Source: Lactobacillaceae bacterium L1_55_11
Lineage (GTDB): Bacteria > Bacillota > Bacilli > Lactobacillales > Lactobacillaceae
Length of the DNA: 64,000 bases
Direction: 5' to 3'
Assembly (NCBI GenBank): GCA_029433155.1
Contig: JAQYTT010000001.1
Span: 558,001-622,000 of the forward strand
Each line of letters starts with the position of its first letter. Within the stretch, counting starts at the first letter, position 1. The notes under the pieces are model-generated. The model saw only the letters and a list, made by a program, of their open reading frames with translations, ran no database searches and was not told where the DNA came from. Below are positions 7,304 through 16,267 of the stretch, piece after piece. Position numbers and translations under genes: made by a program.

Positions 7304-9442
7304 TTACTTGCTAGTATCGGCATTTGATAGGTCGTAAAGGCTCGAGGACTGGTTACCACCCATCATGCCCATGCCACCCTGACGGGTGTTGTTGGTCGTA
7401 GTAGTGGTGGTACTATTGCTTGAACCGTCGTAGTTAACCTTCTTACCGTTTTCTTCAACCCAGGTCAAAATCTTACCGATTTGACCAGTTGAAGACTTGC
7501 CCCGTCCGCCGATCACGAAGTACTTAATCTGTCCTTCAGCGACCAGCTTCTTGAACTGGTTCAAGGTCATGGTTGGGTCAGTTCCGTTAAAGCCACCCAG
7601 GGCCATCACGGCCTTACCCGACTTAATAATATATCCGGATGCCGTACTTGCATCACTAACACCGAAGAGGTACTTGGCGTTACCCTGGTGCTTTTCAGTG
7701 TAATCTAAGAGCTTAGTATCAACGCTTGATCCCATGCCACCAGCCATACCAGAACTCTTCTGGCTTAATAGGCTAGGTCCGGCGAACGGAATTTGAGCTG
7801 AACTGTGGGCAATGGTTGGCGTCAGAGCCCACCATGCTGGCAGTACCAGCACCGTCAGGGCTGAAAGAATCATCCGTGACAGGCGTAGCTGAGGCTTTTC
7901 TGGTTTAGGCAGCCACCACCAAACTGAAAGGGCGACAGCGATGACGACCAGAATAGCAGCCAAAACTGGGTAATATGACCAGGAGTAGTATGCCTGCAAG
8001 GCTGAAGTTCCTACCAAACCAACGGTAATCATACCCTTAGCCAGGTAGTTCTCCTTCTTAGACTCGCCGAGCATCTTCTTAGCCGCAACCACGCCAATCG
8101 CAGTCAGTGCCGCAATTGCGGGTGCCAGCATAATCGTGTAGTAAGGGTGGAAGAAGCTAGCAACTGAGAAGAAGCCATAAATTGGAACTAACCAACCAGC
8201 CCAAAGGACAACGTTCTTTTGCTGGTCACTCAACTGGTACCACTTAGCCTGGCGACGCCGGTAAGCAATCAAACCAGCCAAGGTACCTAAGATTGAGAGT
8301 GGCAGGAACCAACCAATTTGTGAACCAAGGTCAGCTTGGAACAAACGGAATGGTCCTGGGTTACCAATGGCAAAGGCTGAGCCCATACCACCGCCGCGCA
8401 TGCCACCACGACGACCGTTCATCCGGCCAGGACCACCGTTACCGGTTGGACGCTGACCGCCTTGACCACCGGGGCCTCCGGCAGGCATTTGACCGCCGCC
8501 TTGGCCACCAGCTTGACCGGGTGCACCAGCCTGGTTGTTGTTCGTCGCGTTTTGATTATTGGTGTTGTTAGCGTTGTTAGTATTGTTGTTCCTAGTTGTA
8601 GTGCTTTTCTTCTTGTTACCCATTCCTGGGAAAGCACCACCCGTACCAGTTGACTGGCCTAGGAGACGTTCAGAACCGTTGTAGCCAAAGGCCAGTTCCA
8701 TCAAGGAATCGGTCTGAGAACTACCAATGTAAGGACGGTCAGCCTTGTTGACGGAGTCAACTGACATTGGATAAGCCAGGGTGAATACACCCAGGGAAAC
8801 CATGCCGGCGGCCAACCAGGCCAGCCGCTTCTTCCAAGGAACCTTGATGGCAATCCAGTAGAAGACCAGCATGGCTGGCAAAATCATGAAGGCCTGGAGC
8901 ATCTTAACGTTAAAGCTGATACCCACAATGGCAAAGCTTAGTAAGACTAACCAGAAATTCTTCTTCGCCACGGCCTTGGTCAAAACATACACTGCCAGAA
9001 GCAGGAAGAAGACCAGGATGGCATCCATGTTGTTGGTCCGTTCGTTGGCAACTACCGTAGGGGTAAGTGCCATCACCAGGGCGGCAATCCGTCCTGCCCA
9101 GAGACCAAACTTAGGCGCAATCAGCTTATACATCAGATAAACTGAAGCAATCCCAGCTAAGACACTGGGCAAGACCACCGACCAACCATGGACCCCAAAG
9201 ATCTTGGCTGAGATGGCCATGAACCAAAGGGCAACTGGTGGCTTATCGACTGTAATGAAGCCGGCTGGATCAAGAGATCCATACCAGAAGTTATGCCAGC
9301 TTTGAACCATGGAGGTAATGGCTGCCGTGTAGTAGCTATTCGCACTACCGGCATCCCAGATACCCCATCCAAATAAGAATGCGCTGATGACCAGTATCCC
9401 TACGAGATACCAGTCAACCCGCCTTGTTTTTTTCATTTCCAC
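7304..9442 (-). CDS. Polytopic glycosyltransferase, GT39/ArnT-like (YkcB-type), with low-complexity insertion
   Basis: The 712-residue membrane protein has about eleven hydrophobic segments. Its first extracellular loop contains the typical VDKPPVALWFMA motif (about residues 63-76) with the acidic residue needed by this GT-C family. It should take sugar from a lipid carrier made by the GT2 partner and add it to an outside acceptor. Between about residues 265 and 350 lies an Asn/Gly/Gln-rich, repeat-like insertion, and the C-terminus holds a second Ser/Thr/Asn tract, both probably extracellular. The GTG start at 9442 is chosen because a GGAGG lies seven bases upstream; ATG at 9436 is the alternative. 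Family confidence is high; substrate is unknown. Confidence 0.88.
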   Translation of the reverse strand: MEMKKTRRVDWYLVGILVISAFLFGWGIWDAGSANSYYTAAITSMVQSWHNFWYGSLDPAGFITVDKPPVALWFMAISAKIFGVHGWSVVLPSVLAGIASVYLMYKLIAPKFGLWAGRIAALVMALTPTVVANERTNNMDAILVFFLLLAVYVLTKAVAKKNFWLVLLSFAIVGISFNVKMLQAFMILPAMLVFYWIAIKVPWKKRLAWLAAGMVSLGVFTLAYPMSVDSVNKADRPYIGSSQTDSLMELAFGYNGSERLLGQSTGTGGAFPGMGNKKKSTTTRNNNTNNANNTNNQNATNNNQAGAPGQAGGQGGGQMPAGGPGGQGGQRPTGNGGPGRMNGRRGGMRGGGMGSAFAIGNPGPFRLFQADLGSQIGWFLPLSILGTLAGLIAYRRRQAKWYQLSDQQKNVVLWAGWLVPIYGFFSVASFFHPYYTIMLAPAIAALTAIGVVAAKKMLGESKKENYLAKGMITVGLVGTSALQAYYSWSYYPVLAAILVVIAVALSVWWWLPKPEKPQLRLSRMILSALTVLVLPAWWALTPTIAHSSAQIPFAGPSLLSQKSSGMAGGMGSSVDTKLLDYTEKHQGNAKYLFGVSDASTASGYIIKSGKAVMALGGFNGTDPTMTLNQFKKLVAEGQIKYFVIGGRGKSSTGQIGKILTWVEENGKKVNYDGSSNSTTTTTTNNTRQGGMGMMGGNQSSSLYDLSNADTSK

Positions 9443-9521
9443 ATGCGTGCCTCCATCTGTTGATGTTTATAGAATAACCCTTTTGAATTAAAATTGCGTT
9501 AATCCAAGATAAAATCAAAAT

Positions 9522-9549
9522 AAAAACCGCCCTAAATATTAGGCGGTTT
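9522..9549 (-). terminator. Terminator after the GNAT gene
   Basis: An AAACCGCC/GGCGGTTT stem with a short loop is followed by T residues on the minus strand, directly after the GNAT stop. Confidence 0.8.
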
Positions 9550-9561
9550 GCTCTAGGTTTA

Positions 9562-10131
9562 TTAAAGTTTCCTTTGGAGATGGCTGTATGAATGGCTGCC
9601 AATTTGGACTTTTTTATCAAATTCAAAGCCCTGAGCCAAATATAACTTCTTGGCCCGCGGGTTCAAATCATCAACGTTTAAACCAATGGTCTTAAAGCCG
9701 GCCTGGCCAGCCGCTTGGGCAGCATAGTTTAGTAGCTGACCCCCAACACCTTGGCCGCGGGCCTGGTCACTAACGACAATCGAATCGAGGTACCACTCTT
9801 CCCCCTGCCCTTCTCGGTCAGGAAAGACCCAATCATGATAATCGTAGCGCGCGGCTACGATGGCTTGCAGGGTTTGGTCCAACTCGACCTCGTACTGAGC
9901 CGGATAACCAAAGGCGACCCCGACTACGGTCCCATCGTCATGACGGGCAACTAGGGCATGCCGGTAGCCGTAGTGGCTATCCGGGTCTATCAGGGAGGCC
10001 TCTCTAACCGCCGCCTGGGTAGCCTGCTTACCAATAACCTGGTAAGCGGGCACGTCCATGTCATCTAAAATCGTCTGTTCTAAGTCTAAAATCGCGGTTT
10101 GGTCAGTTGACCGCGCCGGTTCGAATTGCAT
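9562..10131 (-). CDS. GNAT family N-acetyltransferase
   Basis: The 189-residue protein has the acetyl-CoA-binding motif A as SDQARGQGVGGQLL (about residues 128-141) after a LDSIVV beta strand, and ends with a NPRAKKLYLAQGFE block typical of the fold. The substrate cannot be inferred; it could be a small molecule, an amino acid or a peptide terminus. It is monocistronic, with its own terminator, between the glycosyltransferase pair and HU. The conserved core supports the superfamily only. Confidence 0.85.
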   Translation of the reverse strand: MQFEPARSTDQTAILDLEQTILDDMDVPAYQVIGKQATQAAVREASLIDPDSHYGYRHALVARHDDGTVVGVAFGYPAQYEVELDQTLQAIVAARYDYHDWVFPDREGQGEEWYLDSIVVSDQARGQGVGGQLLNYAAQAAGQAGFKTIGLNVDDLNPRAKKLYLAQGFEFDKKVQIGSHSYSHLQRKL

Positions 10132-10169
10132 AAATCCTCCATATAAGGGTAACGGACAATAAAATGGTT

Positions 10170-10196
10170 AAAAAAAAGACATCTGAAATGCCTTTT
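10170..10196 (-). terminator. Terminator after HU
   Basis: An AAAAGGCAT/ATGTCTTTT hairpin with one mismatch is followed by a long T-run on the minus strand. Confidence 0.78.
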
Positions 10197-10203
10197 ACGT
10201 CAA

Positions 10204-10479
10204 TTACTTGACTGCATCCTTCAAAGCCTTACCAGGCTTGAATGCGGGAACCTTTGATGCAGGGATTTGGATTTCTTCCTTAGTACGTGGGTTGCGACCC
10301 TTACGAGCTGCGCGCTCACGTACCTCGAAGTTACCAAAGCCAATCAATTGAACCTTCTCACCCTTTTGCAAGGCTTCTGAGATTGAGTCCAACACTGCGC
10401 CAACTGCCTTGTCAGCATCCTTCTTAGTTAATCCAGTCTTCTTAGCAACTGAATCGATCAATTCTTGTTTGTTAGCCAT
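10204..10479 (-). CDS. hup: DNA-binding protein HU
   Basis: Small (91 aa) histone-like protein that bends and compacts DNA as a dimer. The sequence begins [19 protein letters not shown], then a [18 protein letters not shown] arm with the conserved DNA-intercalating proline region, and ends with the [11 protein letters not shown] tail. The open frame extends further upstream, but the start at 10479 is chosen because homologues begin at MANK and a ribosome site (AGGAGAAT) lies just before it. Monocistronic, with a terminator behind; it lies downstream of der in the same direction. Confidence 0.96.
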   Translation of the reverse strand: MANKQELIDSVAKKTGLTKKDADKAVGAVLDSISEALQKGEKVQLIGFGNFEVRERAARKGRNPRTKEEIQIPASKVPAFKPGKALKDAVK

Positions 10480-10653
10480 TCTTATTCTCCTAAAGAGTAA
10501 ATTTGTCCTGCCCGAAGATTTCACGAAAAAATCAGGCGATGAAATCAGCCGGAACATCATTCATAACAATAGGATAGCATACCCACTCACAAAAGTGTAG
10601 CAATTTCGCCATTTTTCGCCGATTTAAAGCCATTTTCATCGGATTTAAGTGTC

Positions 10654-11964
10654 CTACTTCCGCTGACGAACGATGATTTTAATCGGGGTTCCTTCAAAGT
10701 CGAAGGCCGACCGAATCTGGTTTTCCAAGAAACGCTGGTAGGAAAAATGCATCAGTTCGACATCATTGACAAAGACCACAAAGGTTGGTGGCTGGATGGC
10801 CACCTGGGTGGCGTAGTAGACCCGTAAGCGCCGGCCGTTATCAGTGGGCGTAGGGTTGACGGCAATCGCATCCATCAACACGTCATTTAACGTCGATGAT
10901 GGAATCCGCTTGCGGTGGTTTTCATCAACCTTCTTAATTAGGTCAGGCAGACGGTCTAGGCGCTTACCAGTCTCAGCCGAAACAAAGACAATCGGGGCGT
11001 AATCTAAGAACTTAAACTGCTGCCGGATACTTTCCTCAAACTCAGTCATGGTATGGGTATCTTTTTCAATCAAGTCCCACTTGTTGACCACAATGACCAT
11101 CGCCTTACCGGCTTCGTGGGCGTAACCAGCCACGTGCTTGTCCTGGTCACGGATGCCGGCCTGGGCATCGAGGACCATCAAGATGACATCGCTATCTTCA
11201 ATCGCCTTCATCGCCCGCATGACGGCGTACTTTTCAGTCTTTTGGTAAACCTTGCCCCGGCGCCGAATCCCGGCCGTATCGACCATGACAAATTCGTCCC
11301 CTTCGGGGGTGACAAAGCGGGTATCAACGGCATCGCGGGTAGTCCCCTCAATGTTGGAGACAATCATCCGGTCCTCACCCAGCATGGCATTGACAATTGA
11401 TGACTTACCGACATTGGGCTCACCGATAATACTAAAGCGGATGGCATCATCTTCCTGTTCAGCCGCTTCGTCGGGAAAGTGGGCCACAATCGCATCCAAG
11501 AGATCACCTAAGCCAATCCCATGAGAACCAGAAACTGGGTAAGGTTCGCCCAGTCCCAGGGCGTAGAAATCATAGATATCAGCGCGCATCTCGGGATTAT
11601 CGACCTTGTTAACGGCCAAAACGACCGGCTTATTAGTCTTATAGAGCATTTTAGCCACGACCTGGTCGTCTTCGGTCAAGCCTTCCCGGCCGGAAACCAC
11701 CATGACAATCACATCGGCTTCATCCAAGGCCAACTCAACCTGGGCCTTAATTTCAGTTAAAAAGGGTTCGTTCCCCAGCTCAATCCCACCAGTGTCAATC
11801 AGGCGGAAATCATAGTTTAACCACTCCGCCGGGGCATAGAGACGATCCCGGGTAACCCCGGGAATATCTTCGACAATGGCCAGCCGCTCACCAACCATTC
11901 GATTAAACAAGGTGGACTTACCGACATTGGGTCGGCCAACCACCGCTACCATGGGTGCTGCCAT
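10654..11964 (-). CDS. der: Ribosome biogenesis GTPase Der (EngA)
   Basis: Tandem GTPase needed for maturation of the 50S ribosomal subunit. The 436 residues hold two G domains: the first with GRPNVGKST (about 9-17), DTGG and NKVD; the second with GEPNVGKSS (about 180-188), DTAG and NKWD. A C-terminal KH-like domain ends at about residue 436. The length fits the family. The rpsA terminator lies upstream, and HU follows after a gap of about 170 bases. Confidence 0.97.
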   Translation of the reverse strand: MAAPMVAVVGRPNVGKSTLFNRMVGERLAIVEDIPGVTRDRLYAPAEWLNYDFRLIDTGGIELGNEPFLTEIKAQVELALDEADVIVMVVSGREGLTEDDQVVAKMLYKTNKPVVLAVNKVDNPEMRADIYDFYALGLGEPYPVSGSHGIGLGDLLDAIVAHFPDEAAEQEDDAIRFSIIGEPNVGKSSIVNAMLGEDRMIVSNIEGTTRDAVDTRFVTPEGDEFVMVDTAGIRRRGKVYQKTEKYAVMRAMKAIEDSDVILMVLDAQAGIRDQDKHVAGYAHEAGKAMVIVVNKWDLIEKDTHTMTEFEESIRQQFKFLDYAPIVFVSAETGKRLDRLPDLIKKVDENHRKRIPSSTLNDVLMDAIAVNPTPTDNGRRLRVYYATQVAIQPPTFVVFVNDVELMHFSYQRFLENQIRSAFDFEGTPIKIIVRQRK

Positions 11965-11986
11965 GTTTACTCCTTATCCTAACAAT

Positions 11987-12015
11987 AAAAAAAGACCGGA
12001 AAACCCAGCCTTTTT
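11987..12015 (-). terminator. Terminator between rpsA and der
   Basis: On the minus strand an 11-bp stem with two G-T wobbles (AAAAAGGCTGG with CCGGTCTTTTT) is followed by more T, just after the rpsA stop. Confidence 0.72.
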
Positions 12016-12022
12016 CGTTTAA

Positions 12023-13213
12023 TTATAGCTTATCACCGAAGATGTCACCAAGCGTTGCACCACCTTCATCGTCTTGCTGGAAGGCTGCAACATCGGCACG
12101 GGAAGCGCCGCGGTTATCCTCATGACGATCACGTTGGTTGGCAGGCTTTTCTTCCAAAGCCTTCATGGACAGAGAAATCCGCTCTTCAGCAGGTTTCACA
12201 TCCAATACCTGAACCTTAACCTTGTCCCCAGACTTCAACACGTCAGCTGGGTTTTCAACCCGCTTGTGTGAAATTTGAGAAACGTGAACCAAGCCTTCGA
12301 TACCAGGGAAAATCTCAACAAAGGCACCAAAGTCCTTAACCCGCTTAACAGTTCCTTCCAGAACCGTACCGGCTGGGGCCTTTTCAGCAACTTCGTCCCA
12401 AGGACCAGGTTGCGTAGCCTTGATTGACAGTGAAATCCGTCCGCGTTCCTGATCCAAGGCCAAAATCTTAACCTTGACAGTTTCGCCCTTAGTCAAGACA
12501 TCGGCTGGATCCTTAACCCGTTCGTGGGAAATTTCAGAAACGTGTACCAAACCGTCAATACCACCGAGGTCAACAAAGGCCCCGAAGTCAGTCAGGCGGG
12601 CAACCTTACCTTCAACAACGTCACCTACATTGAGGCGGTCGAAGGCTTCAGCCAGCTTTTCAGCACGTTCTTGGGCAGCCACTGCCTTACGAGAAAGAAT
12701 CAAACGGGCCTTGGCAGGGTCGATTTCGATTACCTCAGCCTTGATGTCTTGTCCCTTGAACTGGTTCAAATCAGAAACGAAGCGCTCTGCGACCATCGAA
12801 GCTGGCACGAAGCCACGGATGCCATCAACGTCAACAATCAAACCACCGCGAACGGCGTTGATTACCTTGGCGTCAACTACATCACCTTCAGCAAAGTTGA
12901 GGTGTTCCCAAGCCTTGCGGGCTTCCAAACGCTTCTTAGAAAGGAGGTATGAAACCCCATCCTTGTCGCTGCTAACATTTGAAACTACGACAGTTTCGAG
13001 AGTATCACCGACCTTCAAGTCGTCGGCCAAGTTCAGATTCCGATCGTCAGAGTACTCACGCGCTGGCACAACTCCTTCTTCACCGGTATGCAAACCAATC
13101 ACGGCTTGGTTGTCGTTGTCAATTGCCAGCACTTCGCCGGTAACAACATCCCCTACCTTAATTTGATCAGCACTTTCGAGAGCCGCTAATAGCTCGTTGT
13201 TCGTATCACTCAT
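12023..13213 (-). CDS. rpsA: 30S ribosomal protein S1 (four-domain Firmicute type)
   Basis: RNA-binding protein of 396 residues with four S1 (OB-fold) repeats, at about residues 20-90, 108-172, 194-262 and 279-348. The last two begin with VGDVVEGKV and AGTVLEGTV and each carry GAFVxxxxIxGLVHVS-type cores. The four-domain form without the long C-terminal repeats of the enteric protein is usual in Firmicutes. A charged tail of about 45 residues follows. The frame is open further upstream, but ATG at 13213 is chosen because a strong TAGGAGG ribosome site precedes it and homologues begin MSD or MSE. It follows cmk, the normal order in this family. Confidence 0.95.
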   Translation of the reverse strand: MSDTNNELLAALESADQIKVGDVVTGEVLAIDNDNQAVIGLHTGEEGVVPAREYSDDRNLNLADDLKVGDTLETVVVSNVSSDKDGVSYLLSKKRLEARKAWEHLNFAEGDVVDAKVINAVRGGLIVDVDGIRGFVPASMVAERFVSDLNQFKGQDIKAEVIEIDPAKARLILSRKAVAAQERAEKLAEAFDRLNVGDVVEGKVARLTDFGAFVDLGGIDGLVHVSEISHERVKDPADVLTKGETVKVKILALDQERGRISLSIKATQPGPWDEVAEKAPAGTVLEGTVKRVKDFGAFVEIFPGIEGLVHVSQISHKRVENPADVLKSGDKVKVQVLDVKPAEERISLSMKALEEKPANQRDRHEDNRGASRADVAAFQQDDEGGATLGDIFGDKL

Positions 13214-13291
13214 GACGTTAAACGTCCTCCTACCTTTACACTTATAGGAGAATTCTAACAAATTTTAGTACTTTTGCATAGGGCAAAAGCA

Positions 13292-13987
13292 TTATTTAAC
13301 CGGATGATTTTGCTGTTTTTTTAAAATAATATTAGTAATTTCAGAAACGACCTGGTCGATACTTTTAGAAGTTGTATCGACTTCAATTGCATCGGCTGCC
13401 TTGGTCAGTGGACTGAGCTTGCGGTGCATGTCTTTATAGTCCCGCTCCTCGATGTCCTTGGTCAAAGTCGCCAAATCAACATCAATCCCTTGTTCCAAGT
13501 TTTCCCGGTAACGGCGCTGGGCCCGTTCTGCCACACTGGCCACCAGGTAAATCTTAACCTGGGCATGAGGCAAAACCGTGGTCCCAATATCACGACCGTC
13601 CATCACCACACTGTGCTGGGCCGCAATCTCACGCTGCTTGCCCAGTAAGAACTCGCGCACCTTAGGGAAGGCCGCTACCTGGGAAACATTGTTCGTAATT
13701 TCTGGCTGCCGGATGGCCTCAGTAACCTCCTGCCCATTCAAAAACACCCGCTGGAGGGGTGTTCCCGGTTGAAAGGTTATCTGCAAATCTGGCAAAAGCT
13801 GGGCAATGGCCCCTTCATCACTGTATGCCAGGCCAGCCCGATGGGCGGCCAGGGTGATGGTCCGATACATCGATCCAGTATCAACATAAACATACTGGAA
13901 GTTATGGGCCAAAATTTTAGCAATGGTGGACTTACCCGCTGAGGCGGGTCCGTCAATCGCAATTTGAAAGTGAGCGTTTGCCGTCAT
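13292..13987 (-). CDS. cmk: Cytidylate kinase
   Basis: Transfers phosphate from ATP to CMP and dCMP in pyrimidine nucleotide recycling. The 231-residue protein has the P-loop [14 protein letters not shown] (about residues 11-24), a VDTGSMYRT substrate-binding block (about 36-44) and a DGRDIGT motif (about 130-136), all diagnostic. It lies six bases after the LysM gene and about 80 bases before rpsA, the usual Lactobacillaceae neighbourhood. Confidence 0.97.
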   Translation of the reverse strand: MTANAHFQIAIDGPASAGKSTIAKILAHNFQYVYVDTGSMYRTITLAAHRAGLAYSDEGAIAQLLPDLQITFQPGTPLQRVFLNGQEVTEAIRQPEITNNVSQVAAFPKVREFLLGKQREIAAQHSVVMDGRDIGTTVLPHAQVKIYLVASVAERAQRRYRENLEQGIDVDLATLTKDIEERDYKDMHRKLSPLTKAADAIEVDTTSKSIDQVVSEITNIILKKQQNHPVK

Positions 13988-13992
13988 AGTGC

Positions 13993-14580
13993 TTAACGAA
14001 TCCTTAGTTCTTGGCCGGCGTACTGTGAATAGTTATTAACCGTAACCCCAGGGTTGAGGTTAATAATCTGCTGGGTCGTCGAACCATGTGAAATAGCGAA
14101 GTTATACAGGGTCTGTCCTGGTGACAGAACCGCCGTATTAGCGTTGGCAGCTGAAGCTGCAGCTGAGGAAGCATCGGCAGCCTGCTTACTGCTCTCTTCG
14201 GCAGCGGCCTTGCTACTTGCGTCAGCAGCCTTACTGCTTGCAGCTGCTTCACTACTGCGAGCATCCGCTTCGCTCTGGCTACTGTCTTCCTTGCTATCCT
14301 TCTTGTCCTTGCTCTCGCTAGAACTCTTATCACTACTGTGCTTGCTTGACGAACTAGATGAACTCTTGGTGATGCCATTAGTTTTAGCATCATCAGAACG
14401 GTTGTTGCTAGCCCAACCATAAACCGGCACACTGGCGACAATTAACACCGTCAACAGGCCCAAAAAGAACTTCAAACCGCTGTGGCGGTTGGCTTTAGAA
14501 CGGCTGCGTTCATTTCCCTGATCTGGCTGCTGGTTTTCTGTAGATTGGTGCGTTGAATCTTGTCCATTTTCTTGCATCAA
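13993..14580 (-). CDS. LysM-domain cell-wall-binding membrane protein
   Basis: The 195-residue protein has a charged N-terminus of about 34 residues, one transmembrane segment (about 35-55), a long Ser/Ala/Lys/Asp-rich low-complexity linker (about 70-145) and a C-terminal LysM domain (about 148-195) with [16 protein letters not shown] and INLNPGVT. It is expected to be anchored in the membrane with the LysM outside, bound to peptidoglycan. A small LysM protein next to cmk is typical of the family, but its precise role is not known. The Ser-rich repeats are encoded by similar codons and could vary in length between strains. Confidence 0.88.
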   Translation of the reverse strand: MMQENGQDSTHQSTENQQPDQGNERSRSKANRHSGLKFFLGLLTVLIVASVPVYGWASNNRSDDAKTNGITKSSSSSSSKHSSDKSSSESKDKKDSKEDSSQSEADARSSEAAASSKAADASSKAAAEESSKQAADASSAAASAANANTAVLSPGQTLYNFAISHGSTTQQIINLNPGVTVNNYSQYAGQELRIR

Positions 14581-14671
14581 AATGGCCTCCGACTAAATAT
14601 TCTATCAATTGGTATAAAACCCTTACGGCCAGTTTACCACAGTCAATCTGGCTATAGATAGTAACCTTTAC

Positions 14672-15253
14672 TTAAGATTTAAAGTTTTTCCTAAATGGCA
14701 GTAGGAGGGCCACCACTAATCCGCTAGCGAAATTCCACAGGATTCCCTGCAGGAGGTTAAACGGTAAGACCATCCCCCACAGGTAAGGTCCTAAGCCTAA
14801 AATCTTTTTGATATCAAAGTGGGCAAATTCCTGGTAGAGCGGGATGGCAATCCAGAGGTTAACTAAGATGGCCACCACCGTAATCCCGACCGTGGTTACC
14901 ACCAGGGCTAGGCCCTTGGCGGCCCACTGGCCTTGACGTTCAAAATGCGGCAAGACTAAGGCTAGGAGACCAATAAAGGTCAGGGCCACCGCCAAGTTAA
15001 TTGGCAGCCCCAGGTAGGTATTTACCCCTTCGTTGAAGAGAATTAACTTCAAAACGGTCCGCAGAATCAAAACCCAGAGGGCGGCCCCAAAGTTCATCCA
15101 GTACAAGGCCAGGACCGCTGGCACAATTGAAAAGTCAAACTTCAAAAAGGTCGCCCCTGGAATCAGACTAAACTGGGGCACAATCATTAAAACAAAGGAA
15201 ACGGCGGCTAGAATACTAATCACTGTCACCTGCCTGGTACGTAAATGGTTCAT
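14672..15253 (-). CDS. ribU: Riboflavin ECF transporter S component RibU
   Basis: Integral membrane riboflavin-binding protein (193 aa, about six hydrophobic segments) that works with a shared ECF module. The N-terminal part has the RibU-type SFVLMIVPQFSLIPGATFLKFD region (about 22-43). The ATG at 15253 is chosen because a GGGAGGAG ribosome site precedes it, although the frame extends upstream into the leader. An FMN riboswitch with a terminator lies directly upstream, which fixes the substrate class. No riboflavin biosynthesis genes are in the window, so the cell probably relies on uptake. Confidence 0.92.
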   Translation of the reverse strand: MNHLRTRQVTVISILAAVSFVLMIVPQFSLIPGATFLKFDFSIVPAVLALYWMNFGAALWVLILRTVLKLILFNEGVNTYLGLPINLAVALTFIGLLALVLPHFERQGQWAAKGLALVVTTVGITVVAILVNLWIAIPLYQEFAHFDIKKILGLGPYLWGMVLPFNLLQGILWNFASGLVVALLLPFRKNFKS

Positions 15254-15274
15254 TGCTTTCTCCTCCCGGAACAT

Positions 15275-15319
15275 AAAAAAGGCTGCTCTTTTGCCTCCGG
15301 GGGAACACAAAAAAACAGC
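15275..15319 (-). terminator. Terminator (expression platform) of the FMN riboswitch
   Basis: On the minus strand a 12-bp stem forms between 15308-15319 and 15282-15293 with two U-G wobbles, followed by C and six T (15275-15280). The loop contains a GGAGG-like run. Its position just before the ribU ribosome site fits FMN-induced termination. Confidence 0.72.
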
Positions 15320-15336
15320 ACAAACGTGTTTTTCAA

Positions 15337-15457
15337 CTTCTTTATACCCGACTTTACGGTCGGCCCTGGAATCTCACCAGATCAGCTGCTTACGCAGGTC
15401 GCGGGCTTGTCGTTAAAACGCATCACCGCCGGTTAGGACTTTCACCTGACCCCGAAG
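15337..15457 (-). promoter_or_regulatory. FMN riboswitch (RFN element) upstream of ribU
   Basis: Read on the minus strand, the conserved RFN blocks appear in order: CTTCGGGG, AGGTGAAAGTCC, ACCGGCGGT, AGCCCGCGA, GATCTGGTGAGATTCC and CCGACCGTAAAGTCGG. FMN binding should lower transcription of ribU. Confidence 0.96.
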
Positions 15458-15514
15458 TTATTTGAATAAATTGTATTGTAACATGTTTCTTTTGAAAAAA
15501 CAGCTACCCCGGTT

Positions 15515-16264
15515 TTACTTGCGCCGCAAAGTCCGGTAGTCCCCCTGCTTAAGCCGGCTAACCTCTTGATGGCTTAAAGAGCGAAATTCACCCGGTTGTA
15601 GACCAACCAGGTCCAAGAAGGCATAGCGCTCCCGCTTTAACTTCTGGACGGGTAGGCCCACCTTGGCCAACATCTCCTTAACCTGGTGGTGGCGACCCTC
15701 GTGAATGGTGATGCGGACCCAACTATTTTTCTTGCCGGCATCGACCCGCTCCACTTCAGCTTGGGCTGGGGCGGTTTTGCGGCCGTTTAGGACCACACCG
15801 GAACGCAAGGGCTGCAACTGGCTTTCGGTTGCGATTCCCTGCACTTTGGCCACATAAACCTTATCAACCCGGCCCTTAGGATGCATAAGCTGGTTGGCCA
15901 GGGTGCCATCGTTAGTTAGCAGGAGGGCCCCAGTCGTGTCATAATCCAGGCGACCCACCGGGTAAATCCGCTCCGTTACCTCCGGCAGTAAATCAATCAC
16001 GGTGGCCCGTGCCTTTTCATCGTGGTTGGTGGTCACGACTCCGCGGGGCTTATTAAGAAGGTAGTAAACCAACTTCTCGCGACCTTCGATGGGAACCCCA
16101 TCAACACTGACCTGGTCACCTGGCCCGACCTGGGTGCCCAGGGTGGTAACCACCTGACCATTAACCGACACGCGACCGTCGGTGATTAGAGTCTCGGCCT
16201 TCCGCCGCGAAGCCAGGCCCGCCTGGGCGATAACCTTTTGTAAACGTTGATTGGAACTTACCAT
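15515..16264 (-). CDS. rluB: 23S rRNA pseudouridine synthase RluB
   Basis: Isomerises a specific uridine in helix 89 of 23S rRNA. The 249-residue protein has an N-terminal S4 RNA-binding domain (about residues 6-60, beginning LQKVIAQAGLASRRKAE) and the catalytic motif GRLDYDTTGALLLTNDG (about 102-118) with the nucleophilic Asp. It lies three bases after scpB, and scpA-scpB-rluB is a common Firmicute arrangement. Other RluB/E/F family members are possible, but the context supports RluB. Confidence 0.94.
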   Translation of the reverse strand: MVSSNQRLQKVIAQAGLASRRKAETLITDGRVSVNGQVVTTLGTQVGPGDQVSVDGVPIEGREKLVYYLLNKPRGVVTTNHDEKARATVIDLLPEVTERIYPVGRLDYDTTGALLLTNDGTLANQLMHPKGRVDKVYVAKVQGIATESQLQPLRSGVVLNGRKTAPAQAEVERVDAGKKNSWVRITIHEGRHHQVKEMLAKVGLPVQKLKRERYAFLDLVGLQPGEFRSLSHQEVSRLKQGDYRTLRRK

Positions 16265-16267
16265 GGC

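Noticed and set aside
12474-13166. Long open frame opposite rpsA
   Set aside because: Antisense shadow of a G+C-rich conserved gene; no ribosome site and Ser/Thr/Arg-biased composition of an antiparallel frame.
14150-14350. Possible tandem repeat or CRISPR-like array
   Set aside because: Repetition is codon-level Ser/Ala/Lys low complexity with no spacers and no cas genes.
14004-14441. Overlapping frames in the Ser-rich LysM gene
   Set aside because: Repetitive Ser/Ala/Lys codons keep several frames open; only the LysM frame gives a domain.
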